Positions 12,108 to 23,000 of a stretch of 64,000 nucleotides of DNA are shown one piece after another. Every line of letters starts with the position of its first letter. Position 1 is the stretch's first letter. The stretch comes from Plasmopara viticola (lineage: Eukaryota > Oomycota > Peronosporomycetes > Peronosporales > Peronosporaceae). The translations under genes were made by a program, and so were the position numbers. The stretch covers positions 186,001 to 250,000 of the forward strand of contig MBPM02000091.1 of NCBI GenBank assembly GCA_001695595.3. The letters are read 5' to 3'. The notes below the pieces were generated by a model. That model saw only the letters and a list, made by a program, of their open reading frames with translations. It was not told the DNA's origin and did not search any database.

Positions 12108-12690
12108 ATACAGTATAATCACACAACCGTTCATATAGCAATTTGAAGAAGAAAGCCGCTAACCAGCCCCCGCCTTCCTTAACGCACCTATAATATATAT
12201 CTATGATTGGCTGGAGCGAATACCATGAATTTAAATGTTCTGTAGGATATAAAACAGTCGCAATGCTAAAAACTTTGCACGTATGAAGCTGATAATTTGA
12301 TAACGATCGCGACAAAGACCATTGTTTTTTAAAGCAGATTTACAACATCAATTCGTCTTGAACGAGCATCAAATAAAAGATCAAGAGACCAAGCGGAGTG
12401 TCCTCAGACCCTAGATTGTCGACGTATGGAAGGAAGCTGATATATTGATATGGATTGCGACAAAATATCATTGTTCCAAGAAGCAGGTTTGTAATACGTA
12501 CAAAAACCTTGCTTTAGGGTTTAGTATCATGGGGGTAGTTAACAAAAGAGGGGGGCTTCATTCTAATTCATTAACACTCGGAGCTGCTTGTTTAATGAAA
12601 AAAAATGCAATCGCAAGTATTGATACTGGATTTGAATAAATGTCGAAGGATATAAATGGATATAGTCCCTGCTTAAATTGTAGAATGATA

Positions 12691-12725
12691 TGTGACGGGG
12701 GGCTAGTCCCTTTAGTTCAAAAAGA
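12691..12725 (+). other. LTR-like motif TGTGACGGGG in the effector spacer
   Basis: This motif begins TGTGACGGGGGGCTAGTC and resembles 3783-3810 over roughly 25 bp. It may be a solo-LTR end left by a retrotransposon in the spacer between the two effector genes. No terminal partner was identified. Confidence 0.3.
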
Positions 12726-13078
12726 AAGTAAATTCACGCAGGAACTTTACCCGTTTTGATATCCTCTGACATACTTTCGACTCCAGTACAGCGATAACAA
12801 TAATTGCGACTACTTTAAATGAGTCTTGATGTGGTAATATGCGATTAACCAAACATTTAAATGTTATGTAAAGTGGACAAGGGTACGATTATAGTGAGCC
12901 TGGTATATTTCATTCAACAAAGCTGCCATTTAGAGCTGCTGGCCAATTATTGGATCCACTGCATTTTACAAGTACGGGGTATGAAAATGAAGTATATTGT
13001 ATTCCGTGAAATGATACCGATGTATACAAGAAAAAGCTGATAGTCGGTATATATTGCGCTGATTTCTACCATAATTGT

Positions 13079-13163
13079 AAACTCCGGTTTATTCGCCAAC
13101 CTTTTGTACAATACTTCGCTAAGGTATTTACTGAGATCATATACCGGTATATCAGGTGTTTTG
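13079..13163 (+). promoter_or_regulatory. Conserved upstream region of effector copy 2
   Basis: It mirrors the region upstream of copy 1: an AACTCCGGTTTATTCGCC start, a TTGTACAATACTTCGC block, and the 14-bp palindrome ATATACCGGTATAT at 13139-13152, 16 bp before the start codon. Palindrome spacing to the ATG is nearly the same in both copies. Confidence 0.45.
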
Positions 13164-13168
13164 GAATT

Positions 13169-14452
13169 ATGTCCATCCGCGGCGCATGCTACGTGCTAAC
13201 TGCGCTTCTCGTCGTATCGAGCACCCAAATAGCTGCCAAATCTGACCATAATGATCCTCTCCAAACGACTGACACTAACTTTGTAGCGATTACCCATAAT
13301 AAGTTGCTTCCTCAAGAAAGTCGTGATCCACAGGACGACCTAGCGCTCTTTGAAGAGCGCACACCTCCAGCTCCGCGTAGTTTCTTAGAGATTCTAAAAC
13401 GGCCTTTTGGAAAGATGGCTAATTCAATGAGAATTGATGAAAAAGATGCGATTAAGACAGCTTTGAAATCAATAAAAGGCTTCAAAAAGGTAAAACCTAC
13501 GTTGGGAATCAGAAACAGCAAGCGCCAGCGCATCAATTTGACGCCTAAAAATGTGGGTAACCAAGCACTGCATGCTCCTTCAAAGCTAGAGAAAGATGTG
13601 GTATCAGTGTCAAGCGAAACGTCACAGGTGTTGGCGATTCGACTAAATGAAAAATTGACAGTCGTTTTTGAAAACGCTGCGATGGCTATTGAAAATCACG
13701 ACTTTCTACCCGCGCTTTCAGGCCCGCCCACGAGGACCGTCGCCCTTTCTGATGGTCACAGCCAGCCGATCACTACAGAGACGTTTAAACTTGATTTAAA
13801 TAAACACCCTGACGAGGTAATAAACCTATCGCAAGAGGATATCCATTTAGTCGGGCACAATTTGCACTTGCGCGAAGAAGCTGATAAATCTGTGCAACTT
13901 GCAACGGTGAATCGTCAAAGCGTTCCCGAAGATTGGAAGGCTGAAATCGCGCAAGGCCCTCGCGTACATAAAGGTGAAAAGGTAGATGACAATGTGAAAG
14001 GTATTCACAGAGCATTTCTCGAGGCCTTCAGCCTGCCTTTTCACCAGTATCCGCAAGAAACCGCCAAAATGATTAAGATTGTTCAACGAACGGGCGACAC
14101 AAGTCCAGCCAACGGCCGTATTATCGAAGCATTCACAAGTCTGGTAGAAAGGCATAGTGACAGAGAGTTGCAGGACATATTGAGCCCAGATTCGAAGAAG
14201 TTGCTGGTGGACAAGAGGCTGGGGTTGCTGGAGAATGGGGAGCCAAGGTTGCTGGAGGATTCGAAGAGTTTGCATGATGCGTATTATGTAAAGTTGATCA
14301 TCATGTACGAATTATTCTACGAATTTTGCTACGCCCGTCCGGAATTATTTCAAGAGCTGCGTCCCAAAGTTAAGCGCTCGAATTGGATTCTGATGTTTTC
14401 ACCTTCGAACAAGGGCAGCAGCACTCAACGAATCCCGCTTGCCCATGACTGA
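13169..14452 (+). CDS. Secreted EER-motif (RxLR-like) effector candidate, copy 2
   Basis: A 427-residue intronless paralog of the 10333-11628 gene. The signal peptide occupies residues 1-23. The position matching RDLQ in copy 1 reads RDPQ (52-55), so the RxLR-like site is weaker still, while EER at 62-64 is intact. Protein similarity is high over the entire length, with only small length differences near residues 41-46 and around 150-165. The longest conserved block starts near residue 230 (LHLREEADKSVQLATVNRQS) and runs through the C terminus. Both genes are open, so both may be expressed. The divergent substitutions suggest either relaxed constraint or diversifying selection; I cannot tell which without counting synonymous and non-synonymous changes. 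Confidence 0.8.
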   Translation: MSIRGACYVLTALLVVSSTQIAAKSDHNDPLQTTDTNFVAITHNKLLPQESRDPQDDLALFEERTPPAPRSFLEILKRPFGKMANSMRIDEKDAIKTALKSIKGFKKVKPTLGIRNSKRQRINLTPKNVGNQALHAPSKLEKDVVSVSSETSQVLAIRLNEKLTVVFENAAMAIENHDFLPALSGPPTRTVALSDGHSQPITTETFKLDLNKHPDEVINLSQEDIHLVGHNLHLREEADKSVQLATVNRQSVPEDWKAEIAQGPRVHKGEKVDDNVKGIHRAFLEAFSLPFHQYPQETAKMIKIVQRTGDTSPANGRIIEAFTSLVERHSDRELQDILSPDSKKLLVDKRLGLLENGEPRLLEDSKSLHDAYYVKLIIMYELFYEFCYARPELFQELRPKVKRSNWILMFSPSNKGSSTQRIPLAHD

Positions 14453-15058
14453 GGAGGCTATTGCTTTGGTAAGTAAGATCGAAGGGTCCTGAGCCACCGA
14501 TGTGTGACAGAGTACGGATCTAGTCGGTGGAGTTTACCGGTCACATAACGAGAGAGAAAGGTTTATAGTGGAAACTTTGTGAAATTTGAATAACCATTGG
14601 CAGCAGATTAAATGAATTTGGTAATTTCTTTGTTGCCGTCCTGTACGTTCAACATCGCAATCTTATAGCTCAGCTAAATTGCGACATCTTCAGGCTCTAC
14701 AATTGACTTCAAAGGCCAAGACACCGGGCTCAAGATGTAGTTGTCATGGTGTCAGTAAGTTTATCGGATTGATGGTAGTCAAAAAGGTCAAAGTTCCATC
14801 GATTATGTGTTCTTAGTATCGAAATGACGCGTCATGCGAATATTTTAATATAAAGAAGTACACTTCAGAAGAAACAACACTCCTTAAGCACGTGATTGCC
14901 GTTTATTTGTCGCACGATCAGCTGTGGGACGAGAGAGCCTAATATACTCACAGCAGGAACATTTTCGAAAGCAGTAAAACTTTATGTTATTATAGCAAAT
15001 TGTTAGACACCAACATTTCGCTTGAAGCACATCTATCATTACATATGAAATCCGCCAA

Positions 15059-15253
15059 TTCTGTCACACCACAGTAGCTTTGGGCACAGTCCTGAAGCGT
15101 TATTTGTCAAATTTGTAGCTATTTAAGTGGAGCTCGATGATTGCTACTGCCACTGATCGAAGCCGACAGCTTCAGGATCCAATCTAAGCGATCAATTCTG
15201 TTTTACCCAAACGGACGCAGCAAAACAGGGAATAAAATTAATTCCTGTACATG
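15059..15253 (-). pseudogene. Relic of a third effector copy (3' end and 3' flank)
   Basis: On the minus strand this stretch aligns with the last roughly 45 codons and immediate 3' flank of the two effector genes. Recognisable landmarks are CATGTAC at the start, a GCTGCGTCC block, a TTGGATCCTGA block and a CAGTGGCAGTAGCA block, all in the same order as in copies 1 and 2. Several in-frame stops and indels make it non-functional. The rest of the gene upstream is missing. It interrupts the right arm of the inverted duplication, so the locus once held at least three copies. Confidence 0.7.
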
Positions 15254-15470
15254 AGTGTGTGGACGGATATGTGAAGCAAGTTTAAGGGTGTAAAAGGTCA
15301 ATTGCATTGCTTGCATTTTTTTAAGTTTATCCCGCTGGCTCCTTTTGGTCTACTTTGTTTCTTCATTGCCAAAAAAAATTAGAGTATTACACTGCATCAA
15401 GTTGTGCTATTAACTCGTTGCCTGAGGCTGTACGTGGTAGGCAATCAGGGCACACGTTACGAGCGAGGGC

Positions 15471-16296
15471 ACAAAAATTTTACGCAATCTTCTCTCGCTC
15501 AGCATCCCTGTCAACACGAGTACATTTTGAAAAGTCAGTCGTACAGTTCACACTATGGTGCTACAACTTGTACTTATACCGAAACGCAGCTTCCCTCACG
15601 CCGCTAGACGCGTTTGTTTTCAGAATTGTTGCCAATCATTTGCACAATATTTAACACCGTTGTATTGGTCAAGTTCCGTAGTGATTGCGTTGAGTGTTTG
15701 CTTCCTGCAGACTCGTCCTTCATCAGCAATGGACTGCCGTCCGGTCATCCCCAAAAGCCATTAAACAATGGATCTAAATTGTGCTTGAGGCGATAGTTGG
15801 TTCCGAATAGCTGTCGATCGGTCGAAAGGCTCTTGTGGTGTTATATCGCGACAAGTGTACGAACGCCGATGCCCTACAGTCGCTACCATCTCGGCGACCG
15901 CACGATCTTACATCTTACATTGGGATCAAAGAACGGTCTCGTGGTAGGAGTCGTCTACTTTCATTTAATTCGATTGCAAACTAAAGTTCGTGCCATCGAT
16001 GGTCTCGCTTTCGTGGTGAGTGTTCAATTACGATTTCTGCGTAAGCTTTTGACACCTAAAAAGGCTTAAAATTTGGGTTTCAGTCGTGGAAAAACTCAAA
16101 ATATTAGCACTCATCGTTTACAGCATAGAATCATCACGAAGAGGACCGCACAATTGCCGACGTAAGCAGTATCGTAAAGTCGCTATAGATAGCTCAAGTC
16201 ATGACGCCCTGGATGTAGAATATTTTCTACTTGAACTATTTTTACGTACTACCGGCCTTGCTATAATGAGATTTCCTTGAATTCACATTGGAGGGC
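15471..16296. other. Stretch without a supported gene
   Basis: Short open frames at 15555-15764 and 15797-16069 have no recognisable motifs and no convincing coding character. The sequence leads into the 5' region of the Tudor-like gene. Confidence 0.4.
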
Positions 16297-16911
16297 ATGA
16301 GTACAAACACGATTGCAAGCAACTCCAAAGTTCATGATAATGACATGTGCAGCTACAACGAAAGCGTTAAAAACGAAAGGGCTGAAGAGAGCGATGGGGC
16401 TAAAACTTACAAAATTGAAGACCAAAGACCCATGGCCCTTTGCGTAGGTGCTCGCGTTGAACGTGAACTAGATGGACTTTGGTTTCCTGGTACGGTAACC
16501 GATGCTGCACCTAATAGAGACTGCTACGAAATAGAGTATGACGATGAAATGACTCGAGAAAACGAAGTGTCAGCTAGCGAATTGCGACTATTAGATCCGA
16601 GTCAAAGTCGGGAAGTACGGTTGATGAAAGAGATGACAGCACAACAGCGAAAGACACTACAGAAGGATCTGTTGCTGATGCAGACACCCGACTATGACCC
16701 GAACAAGGCACCGACAATTGTTTTGCACCATCTTGGCGAAACTGATGCAGGTAATGCGTTACTGTGTGCATTAGGTTTGAATTGCTAAAGTAATTACTGA
16801 ATAAATGCTTTTTGTTTAGCTACGGGATACATCATCAATGGACTTGAAAACAATGTCGCAACTGGCAATGGGTTGCGCGGCATCCGCTGGCTACGAGGGA
16901 ATTCGTTTTGA
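16297..16911 (+). CDS. Tudor/agenet-like domain protein, two exons
   Basis: Exon 1 is 16297-16750 and exon 2 16820-16911, joined across a 69-bp GT-AG intron (donor GTAATG, acceptor TTTAG), giving 181 residues. After an acidic, Asn/Ser-rich N-terminal tail of about 45 residues comes a small beta-barrel-like segment, with VGARVERELDGLWFPGTVTD followed by CYEIEYDDE. This is the standard pattern of Tudor or agenet folds that read methylated lysine or arginine. A basic/Gln-rich helix follows. The second exon supplies a short tail. The start is the first in-frame ATG; the frame opens slightly upstream at a TTG. Chromatin or RNA-processing roles are inferred from the fold type only. Confidence 0.6.
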
Positions 16912-17076
16912 GTGACAAGCTGAACTATTTAGCGGGACTTTCTTCATTTTGCATCAGGATTGCCCGATATGCTGAATTTGTCACATAGATTGAGCTCTAG
17001 ACGTAACGCGTGCTCATAGTTTTCAAACGCGTCGTCGAGGAAAAACTCCTAACATTAGCATGCAGGCCACATTAAG

Positions 17077-17838
17077 TTAGTCTTGCGATCTGTATTTTAC
17101 ATATTTTCTCATGTTGACCCGTTTCTCGAGATCCGCAGCTGTGGCAACAAGATATTCTATTTCACGTTGAATACGTGCTTGCAAAGCCTGTACCGCAAGT
17201 TTGCGCTTGCGGTGTTCGAAAGAAGCATGGTGCATTCGCCGCTGATATTCTTTTGCTACTTTCGTAGTACTTGCAGCCTGTTGCATAGTTTTTGAGTGGT
17301 CACGCCGCCTCTGTCGGTGATTTGTTGACAGAGTGGTACTTTTTGTTAATATAGTGCGGAGCTTTGCCTCAATCTCGGTCACTGGGCTTCTTATCTGGAG
17401 CATTCACAGAGTAATACCACAACAAGATAGCACCGAGCTACAGATATAATAATTTGGACTGATGGTGCTTACACTTTTCTTATCGCACATGCTAGCAAGC
17501 TCACTTGATTGCGATCTGCGTTCATCCGGAAAAGCGGTGGCATCTAGCGTGGAGTCTTGCAGCAGGCCATCAAATGCTGTGGACACTGCACGTTCCAGCA
17601 GCTTTCGCGTCAAGATTTGCTGTTCGTTGATCGCTTGAAGCTCTCTATCACGCATTTCATTCTTCCTGGGTTGCAATTGAGATCTTTCATGTCCAAGTGA
17701 AGCACGCCGAGGCGCGTCGAGCGCTTGCTTGTCCCCACTTTCTTCAGTTGTCACTGGACATCGTGGTTGGGTCAATTTAGTCGACGAATTCCACGTTCGC
17801 TTTGGGCGATTGTCTCTGTTATTATGGTCTGCAGTCAT
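17077..17838 (-). CDS. Coiled-coil hypothetical protein, two exons
   Basis: Exon 1 covers 17838-17473 and exon 2 17394-17077, with a 78-bp phase-0 intron (donor GTAAGC, acceptor CTCCAG), giving 227 residues. Without splicing, the upstream frame ends shortly after the donor, and the downstream frame is in phase. The N-terminal 60 residues are polar and basic. From about residue 65 onwards, long Arg/Gln/Glu-rich helices suggest coiled coils, including MRDRELQAINEQQ and the basic HRKRKLAVQALQARIQ. There is no signal peptide or membrane segment. I do not recognise the family; a cytoskeletal or centriolar role would be speculation. Confidence 0.55.
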
Positions 17839-17982
17839 GCCCCTCCTATCTTTAAGTAAAAACTAAACAGTTGCTTTCTCTAAAAACAAAGAAAAGATCG
17901 CATGTCTTGCACAGATCGATATTGACTTGTATCTAACTAAACTCTGATATCTCAATTTAAATATGCGGTCGTGCAAAACACG

Positions 17983-18294
17983 TTAAGCCGACGGTCGCTT
18001 CCACACCGCCAACCAACCGCCCGTAAATGCGTTTAGCTGCTGCGTTCCTTGCTGCATGGCATCCAAATGGTCACTTAGCTTCTGAAGGGACGTCGTCGCC
18101 GCTGTGATAGCCGCCGCGCACTTTTCGTACGACTCGATGCGGCGTTGCACCTCTACTAGATACTCTTCACGACCGTGCTCTTTCGCCTCCTCCTGCTCCA
18201 TCAAATCTCTTTCCAAACCATTAGGTGTACCAGGCGCATGACTAATGCCAGTTTGTGCCGTCGTCGACCGCTCTCCATATTCTGATGATGCCAT
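17983..18294 (-). CDS. DAD2: Candidate DASH complex subunit DAD2
   Basis: A single-exon protein of 103 residues. The acidic N-terminal half leads into a heptad-rich helix, and the C-terminal stretch LQKLSDHLDAMQQGTQQLNA is followed by a conserved-looking tryptophan pair (GGWLAVW). Fungal Dad2 proteins are of similar size and share the arrangement of a helix, a DGT/QGT-type turn and a Trp near the end. DASH/Dam1 rings couple kinetochores to microtubules and are known outside fungi. Alternatives are another small coiled-coil kinetochore or BLOC-type subunit. The assignment rests on pattern memory alone. Confidence 0.4.
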   Translation of the reverse strand: MASSEYGERSTTAQTGISHAPGTPNGLERDLMEQEEAKEHGREEYLVEVQRRIESYEKCAAAITAATTSLQKLSDHLDAMQQGTQQLNAFTGGWLAVWKRPSA

Positions 18295-18504
18295 GTAGTA
18301 TATATTGATTGGGTGTACGATACCAAAGGAATTTACCGGTATGTATGAAATAACCGCTAGTTAAAATTTGATTAAGGAAGGGCTAGCGGCTTACTAAACC
18401 AACGCTTCGCTCTGCAAAAAGTATTCGTTACGGGAGATCTCCTGGCAGAGATTGTACGATTTTTCCACACCAAATGACTGCTCCAGCACCAAACATTGTG
18501 TTAG

Positions 18505-19021
18505 CTATGTTGCGATTGGTCCAAAGATCACTACAAACAGTCTTACCGTGACGGCAACTTCGAAAAGCAGGAACAAGTAAAGGAAGACAAAGAGTGGGAT
18601 GCCTGGGTTTTCCGCTTCACGAATGAATTTGTTCAGCAGGTGCAACCTTATGATGGAGTAGGTGACTTCTCCTATAGCGATGATATGGCAGATCAAGCTA
18701 AAGATTATACCGTAGTGGTACTGCAAGGGTAACAAGTGCCTCCATTATTTTCAAAAACAATCACATCGGACAAAACAAAGCAGTACGAACGTTTCGCACT
18801 TGAGCCGGTCTAAGATGCGCGGGATTGGTGTCCCGAAGTACCCAGTATCCGTAGACCGTGACGCAAACGCCAATAATTGAGTCCCACCAGACCTTGTACC
18901 AAGTAACCGTGAAGCTAATGAGGGATATGGCTAGCAGGACCAACGTTAACTGCTTGCACGCCGGCGCAAACTCAAGCGTATGCGGCGCGACTACGGTCTG
19001 ATTTCCGCGCTTCGTCGCCAT
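18505..19021 (-). CDS. Small four-helix membrane protein, two exons
   Basis: Exon 1 is 19021-18800 and exon 2 18720-18505, with a proposed 79-bp phase-0 intron (donor GTGCGA, acceptor TTGCAG), giving 145 residues. A second donor (GTTCGT) six bases downstream would add two residues. Two hydrophobic segments lie in exon 1 (around residues 24-41 and 45-62) and two in exon 2 (the first begins YHYGIIFSLICHIIAIG). Charged loops separate them. I do not recognise the family. It sits tail to tail with nothing: its neighbours on either side are on the same strand, about 260 bp apart on the 3' side of uL15m. Confidence 0.55.
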
Positions 19022-19281
19022 CGCTCTTGGTTAATTTCAAAATATTATCCAAAGGATACGAAGGACACCATCCATGCGCGCCCGACCGGTGGCGGAAGAT
19101 CCGTCCGTGGGATTAAGAGACGCGAACGATTTTGGCAGGCTTTCAGCGCCTATTGGCTGGAAAGTAATATGGTGAGCAAACAGATACGATACCAAAAAGA
19201 AAGATTATCAAAACAAATGAGAGGTCCAACACTCAACAGTTAAGCGCTCAACCTTTATGTTTGCAATAAAAGCCCATATGC

Positions 19282-20076
19282 CTACTCCGAGTTGCTTGCA
19301 TTTGCAAGCGCCTTCTTAACCTGTATTTCTGGCGACAGGTAGCCACGCTTCTCGTAGTTGGTGTAATACGTGAGCTTTTTAGGGTTCGGACGCGCCAACT
19401 GCGGTATCGTCTCAAATTTGTGTGGTTTCAGCAGTGCACGTAGCCCCAGACGGTTGTAATAGACCGAGGTAATGCTACCACCGACTGCCTCTACGGCCCT
19501 GATGGCTGATTCGGAAGCCTGGGAAACCTCGATGTCCAGCTTAGCCGTAAGATGCTGACTACCGTTTCCCAGCAATTTAATGCCATGCTTGACACGCGAA
19601 CACGTCACAAGTCCCGAATCCACGAGATTTTTTATAGTAATCTTATGATTCGCGTCTATGCGGCCCATGTCCACCCAAAGCTGCAGCTTGTCCAGATTAA
19701 TAGTTTCCATTGGCGTCGCAAACTTGTTATTAAAGCCACGTTTAGGCACGCGCTGATACAGTGGTGTCTGACCACCCTCAAATCCAGGCCCGCGACCAGA
19801 TCCACCGCCCGAGCGCGCTTTCTGTCCCTTGTGTCCGCGCCCCGAAGTCTTGCCTTTGCCCGAGCCAATACCGCGACCCAAACGCTTTCCACGTTTGTGC
19901 GCCCCATCGTTATCACGCAAATTGTTCAGACGCACACCCTCAAAAGCGGGCACAGCTGCAGCAGAGCTAGCGAAGGCCACTTGAGTGCTGTGAAAGGCAG
20001 GCAGCGCCCGCTCTATTGCCTTTAGACACCACATTTGAGGATACGACAATTTGTGGCGAATAGATTTATCGTACAT
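19282..20076 (-). CDS. MRPL15: Mitochondrial large-subunit ribosomal protein uL15m
   Basis: A 264-residue single-exon protein. The N terminus is basic and hydroxyl-rich, as expected for a mitochondrial presequence; translation may begin at Met1 or Met15 (20034). From about residue 50 comes the L15 signature: NLRDNDGAHKRGKRLGRGIG, then SGKGKTSGRGHKGQKARSGG, GFEGGQTPLYQRVPKRGF. The globular domain follows, with residues typical of the 23S rRNA-binding C-terminal half (VDSGLVTC, GIKLLGNG). A tail beyond the bacterial L15 length (about 145 residues) ends at residue 264 and is normal for mitochondrial versions. It acts in the mitochondrial ribosome central protuberance region. Confidence 0.9.
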   Translation of the reverse strand: MYDKSIRHKLSYPQMWCLKAIERALPAFHSTQVAFASSAAAVPAFEGVRLNNLRDNDGAHKRGKRLGRGIGSGKGKTSGRGHKGQKARSGGGSGRGPGFEGGQTPLYQRVPKRGFNNKFATPMETINLDKLQLWVDMGRIDANHKITIKNLVDSGLVTCSRVKHGIKLLGNGSQHLTAKLDIEVSQASESAIRAVEAVGGSITSVYYNRLGLRALLKPHKFETIPQLARPNPKKLTYYTNYEKRGYLSPEIQVKKALANASNSE

Positions 20077-23000
20077 AATTGAGCTACTACACTATATACA
20101 ATCGATGTGCAAGAAAGTAAGGCAATAGAATGCAACTTAAATACTACTAAAATAGTCACTACACCTTTTCTTACAATCATCAATGACTACGTAGTACTTT
20201 ATGACATCCAGAAACTCTCACTGGTCACAACCGAATGCCGGTGGGATGCCCTAAAAGCAACCGATAATTATGGCTTTGTTTACGAGATCGACCGTTACAT
20301 TTTCCTCCACTGACACTTGGAGTGCGTTCAATACAAAAGAAAAGAGTATTGTCCAGCACTCTTTTGAGCTCTATACGAAAAGGTGCTTTGATCATAACGA
20401 AGACCAAACATACATGAGGCTGCCAGTCGGCCGGGTAATTTAGCGATAGTCAAACACGTAATTCACGGAACCGGCAGCCGACTTGATCGATGAGATGTGA
20501 TGCAGAAGAAGACAGTAAATTTATTGACTATGAATAGAAATGTATGAATCGATAAAATACTTGATGTTCTTACTAGATAACATGGGCGCAGTCATTTTGA
20601 GATGTGGCCAGCAAATTAGCGTAATCGACTTATATCAATCTCGCAAAAAGGCCTATTCATTAGACCGACGAGGCTGTAAGTTCGATCGAATTTGATGATA
20701 CAAAAGCACGATGAAATATTCGTCTATACAGGATCGAATTGTCTACGCAGGTGCGGCCCACGAATCAGCTTACTTATAATTCTAGCGTATATGTGATCTT
20801 TTTACACACTAGAAATTTCGCAATTAACTCACTGTACGTCTTATAAACGTTTTAGGTAGTTTGCGATCTACCAGACAGATTAGTGGGTATGAGTGCCGAG
20901 TCTGGCCAATCTTGATGATTACTTGCCACACTCGCTCGTATCTAGCCGTAGAAGGCCTATTTGCACTCAATCTAGGATAGACGTTAGAGCTACTCTTCAT
21001 TCCACACAGACCATAAACAACCAGGGAAAAGGAAATGAGATTAGACTAAAACATTCTGATAAATACTTCTGATAGTCGGTGTTCCATACCACAAATTATA
21101 CTATTGGCTCTCATAGACACCGTACGATGAGAACATAAAAGTTCACGATGGATCGGAGCCAAGATTGGTCGGATAACGTGGCTAGCTTCACATGCTATGG
21201 AAAGCATTCAAACAACGGTGCTTGCGCAGTTACAAAGATTAAAGCCACCCATCGTAGCCAAATCAAGCGATTACTTATTTGGCCGCCGTCCGAAAGATTT
21301 CACATGGCGCGTACGTCCTGCCAAGAGGGACTATTTTGCACCATCAAGGCAGAATTAATCACAGAAAAACATCAAGCCCTTCATATGGGTACACACAGTG
21401 AGTGTAATACAATCGCGGAGAAAGCTGATTAAAGTTGGCCGTCGGACGAGGCACGGGCGAGGAGAAGTCGCAGAAGAGGAGGAGTGTTTGTCGCTCAAAG
21501 CAGATTAAGATGTGATTTTACTTGAAGAGCTCTTGAGACTTATTTTCTTGCTACTGCCTAACTGGTAGCTCTCAGCCATCTACTGTTAGCATTCTGAAAA
21601 CGTAACCTTCTTGTTTATCTCATCTGCTTTTCTTACACATCCTAGATTTCTTTTATCCAATCAGGTCTCTTGGTTCTCAATGAGTATACGACATCTGGAA
21701 CAGTCTTCTGTAAAATCGCCAAAAACCACAGAAAGTACTAATGCATATGTATTTTGGAAATGTTCTCATTACTTTGCGTATAGGCCGTTACCGGCAAAAC
21801 TGCCGGTGACGACGATTACGTCACAGTAAGGCCCTACACAAAACTTGGAGTACTTTCTGATATAAGCTGGGTAGAAAGACTTAACAAATGAATCCTTCAC
21901 TATGGATGTTACACATGTGCATTTTTTTATGATGAAGGCACCGCAGATCGCGGTGCAAGTGATTGCTTGAGCGCGAGTATTCTTCGCTGAATGTACTTGA
22001 TCCTTCAGTTCACTATCGCTCTGCCGATGCAAGAAATTGTTCAATCAAGACCTACGCATCGATAAAAACTCCAGCAGGCTCGGATAAAAAAATTCAAAAC
22101 GAAACCATTACAAAATCCTAAACAAGTTTCTAGAAGAGGCATGCAATAAAATGAGCGTGATCATTGCTAATCAGAGCTGAGTAGTTAAGATCCTGCGCCC
22201 AAAGATCCTCATATCAATGATGAGACGGTTCGCATAGGCTCTGAAATTATTGAAGGAAAGAGCCGATTTCGCTTTTAGCCATTTTAACCTCTTGGGTCTT
22301 AATCTCGAAGCCATGTGCTACACTTTTGAGTCGTACAGGCATTAAAAAATTTGTAAGCTTGAATCAACAATCAAGTAGGAAGATCCGGACAAATTGAGCG
22401 ATTGAATTATGACGTGTCCCTTAGCCGAAGATACAAGAAACCTCAGCGTACGCTGGTCCGAATCGCTGTTTGAATGTAAACCAAATTGGAGTTTTTACAC
22501 GGCTCTAAAAGAAAATTTAAAGAGCGGATTGTCACAGCATTTCATGGAGCCAAATGACTAAACAAAGATGAGAAAAAAGACCAAGACCAATAAGATAGAA
22601 GCCATCTTCCTACGCAATCAGGAATCCAATGAAGAGGAGTGTTGGTTTTCAAATCGGCCTTGGATAGAAATGATTTATATCAACACTTTATCGAACCTTC
22701 TCAGTAATACGAAGGCATGAATCTGCGTGCGTTATCAATCGTGTGATAGCAACATTAGTAGTCTCAATGGCCTACGCGAGGAGTTTTGAAAATTTCAGAA
22801 CTTTGACACTTAGACATGTTACGAGACTCTCCCACCTCCTCTTGTAAGCGACGCGTACTTTCGCATATACGGCGAGTTGACGGGAGATGATAGATCGACA
22901 AAAACCTCCTCACAACATCGACTGTAAGATTTAAATGCAGAATATCCGTAAGAGCGCGCGTTTGTGCATCTGAGACACATCACGCTAAGGCGCTCAGCGG

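Larger units (their letters stand above)
13079..15470. repeat. Right arm of the effector-locus inverted duplication
   Basis: This arm is the inverted counterpart of 9641-11720. It contains promoter (13079-13163), gene (13169-14452) and 3' flank up to about 15058. Homology resumes at about 15412-15470, where a block reading ACTCGTTGCCTGA and its surroundings matches the reverse complement of 9641-9700. The 350-bp interruption between contains a relic of a third effector copy. Confidence 0.8.

Noticed and set aside
11890..12315. 141-residue minus-strand ORF in the effector spacer
   Set aside because: It runs across the boundary of the 283-bp inserted block and has no coding character; the direct repeats explain the composition.
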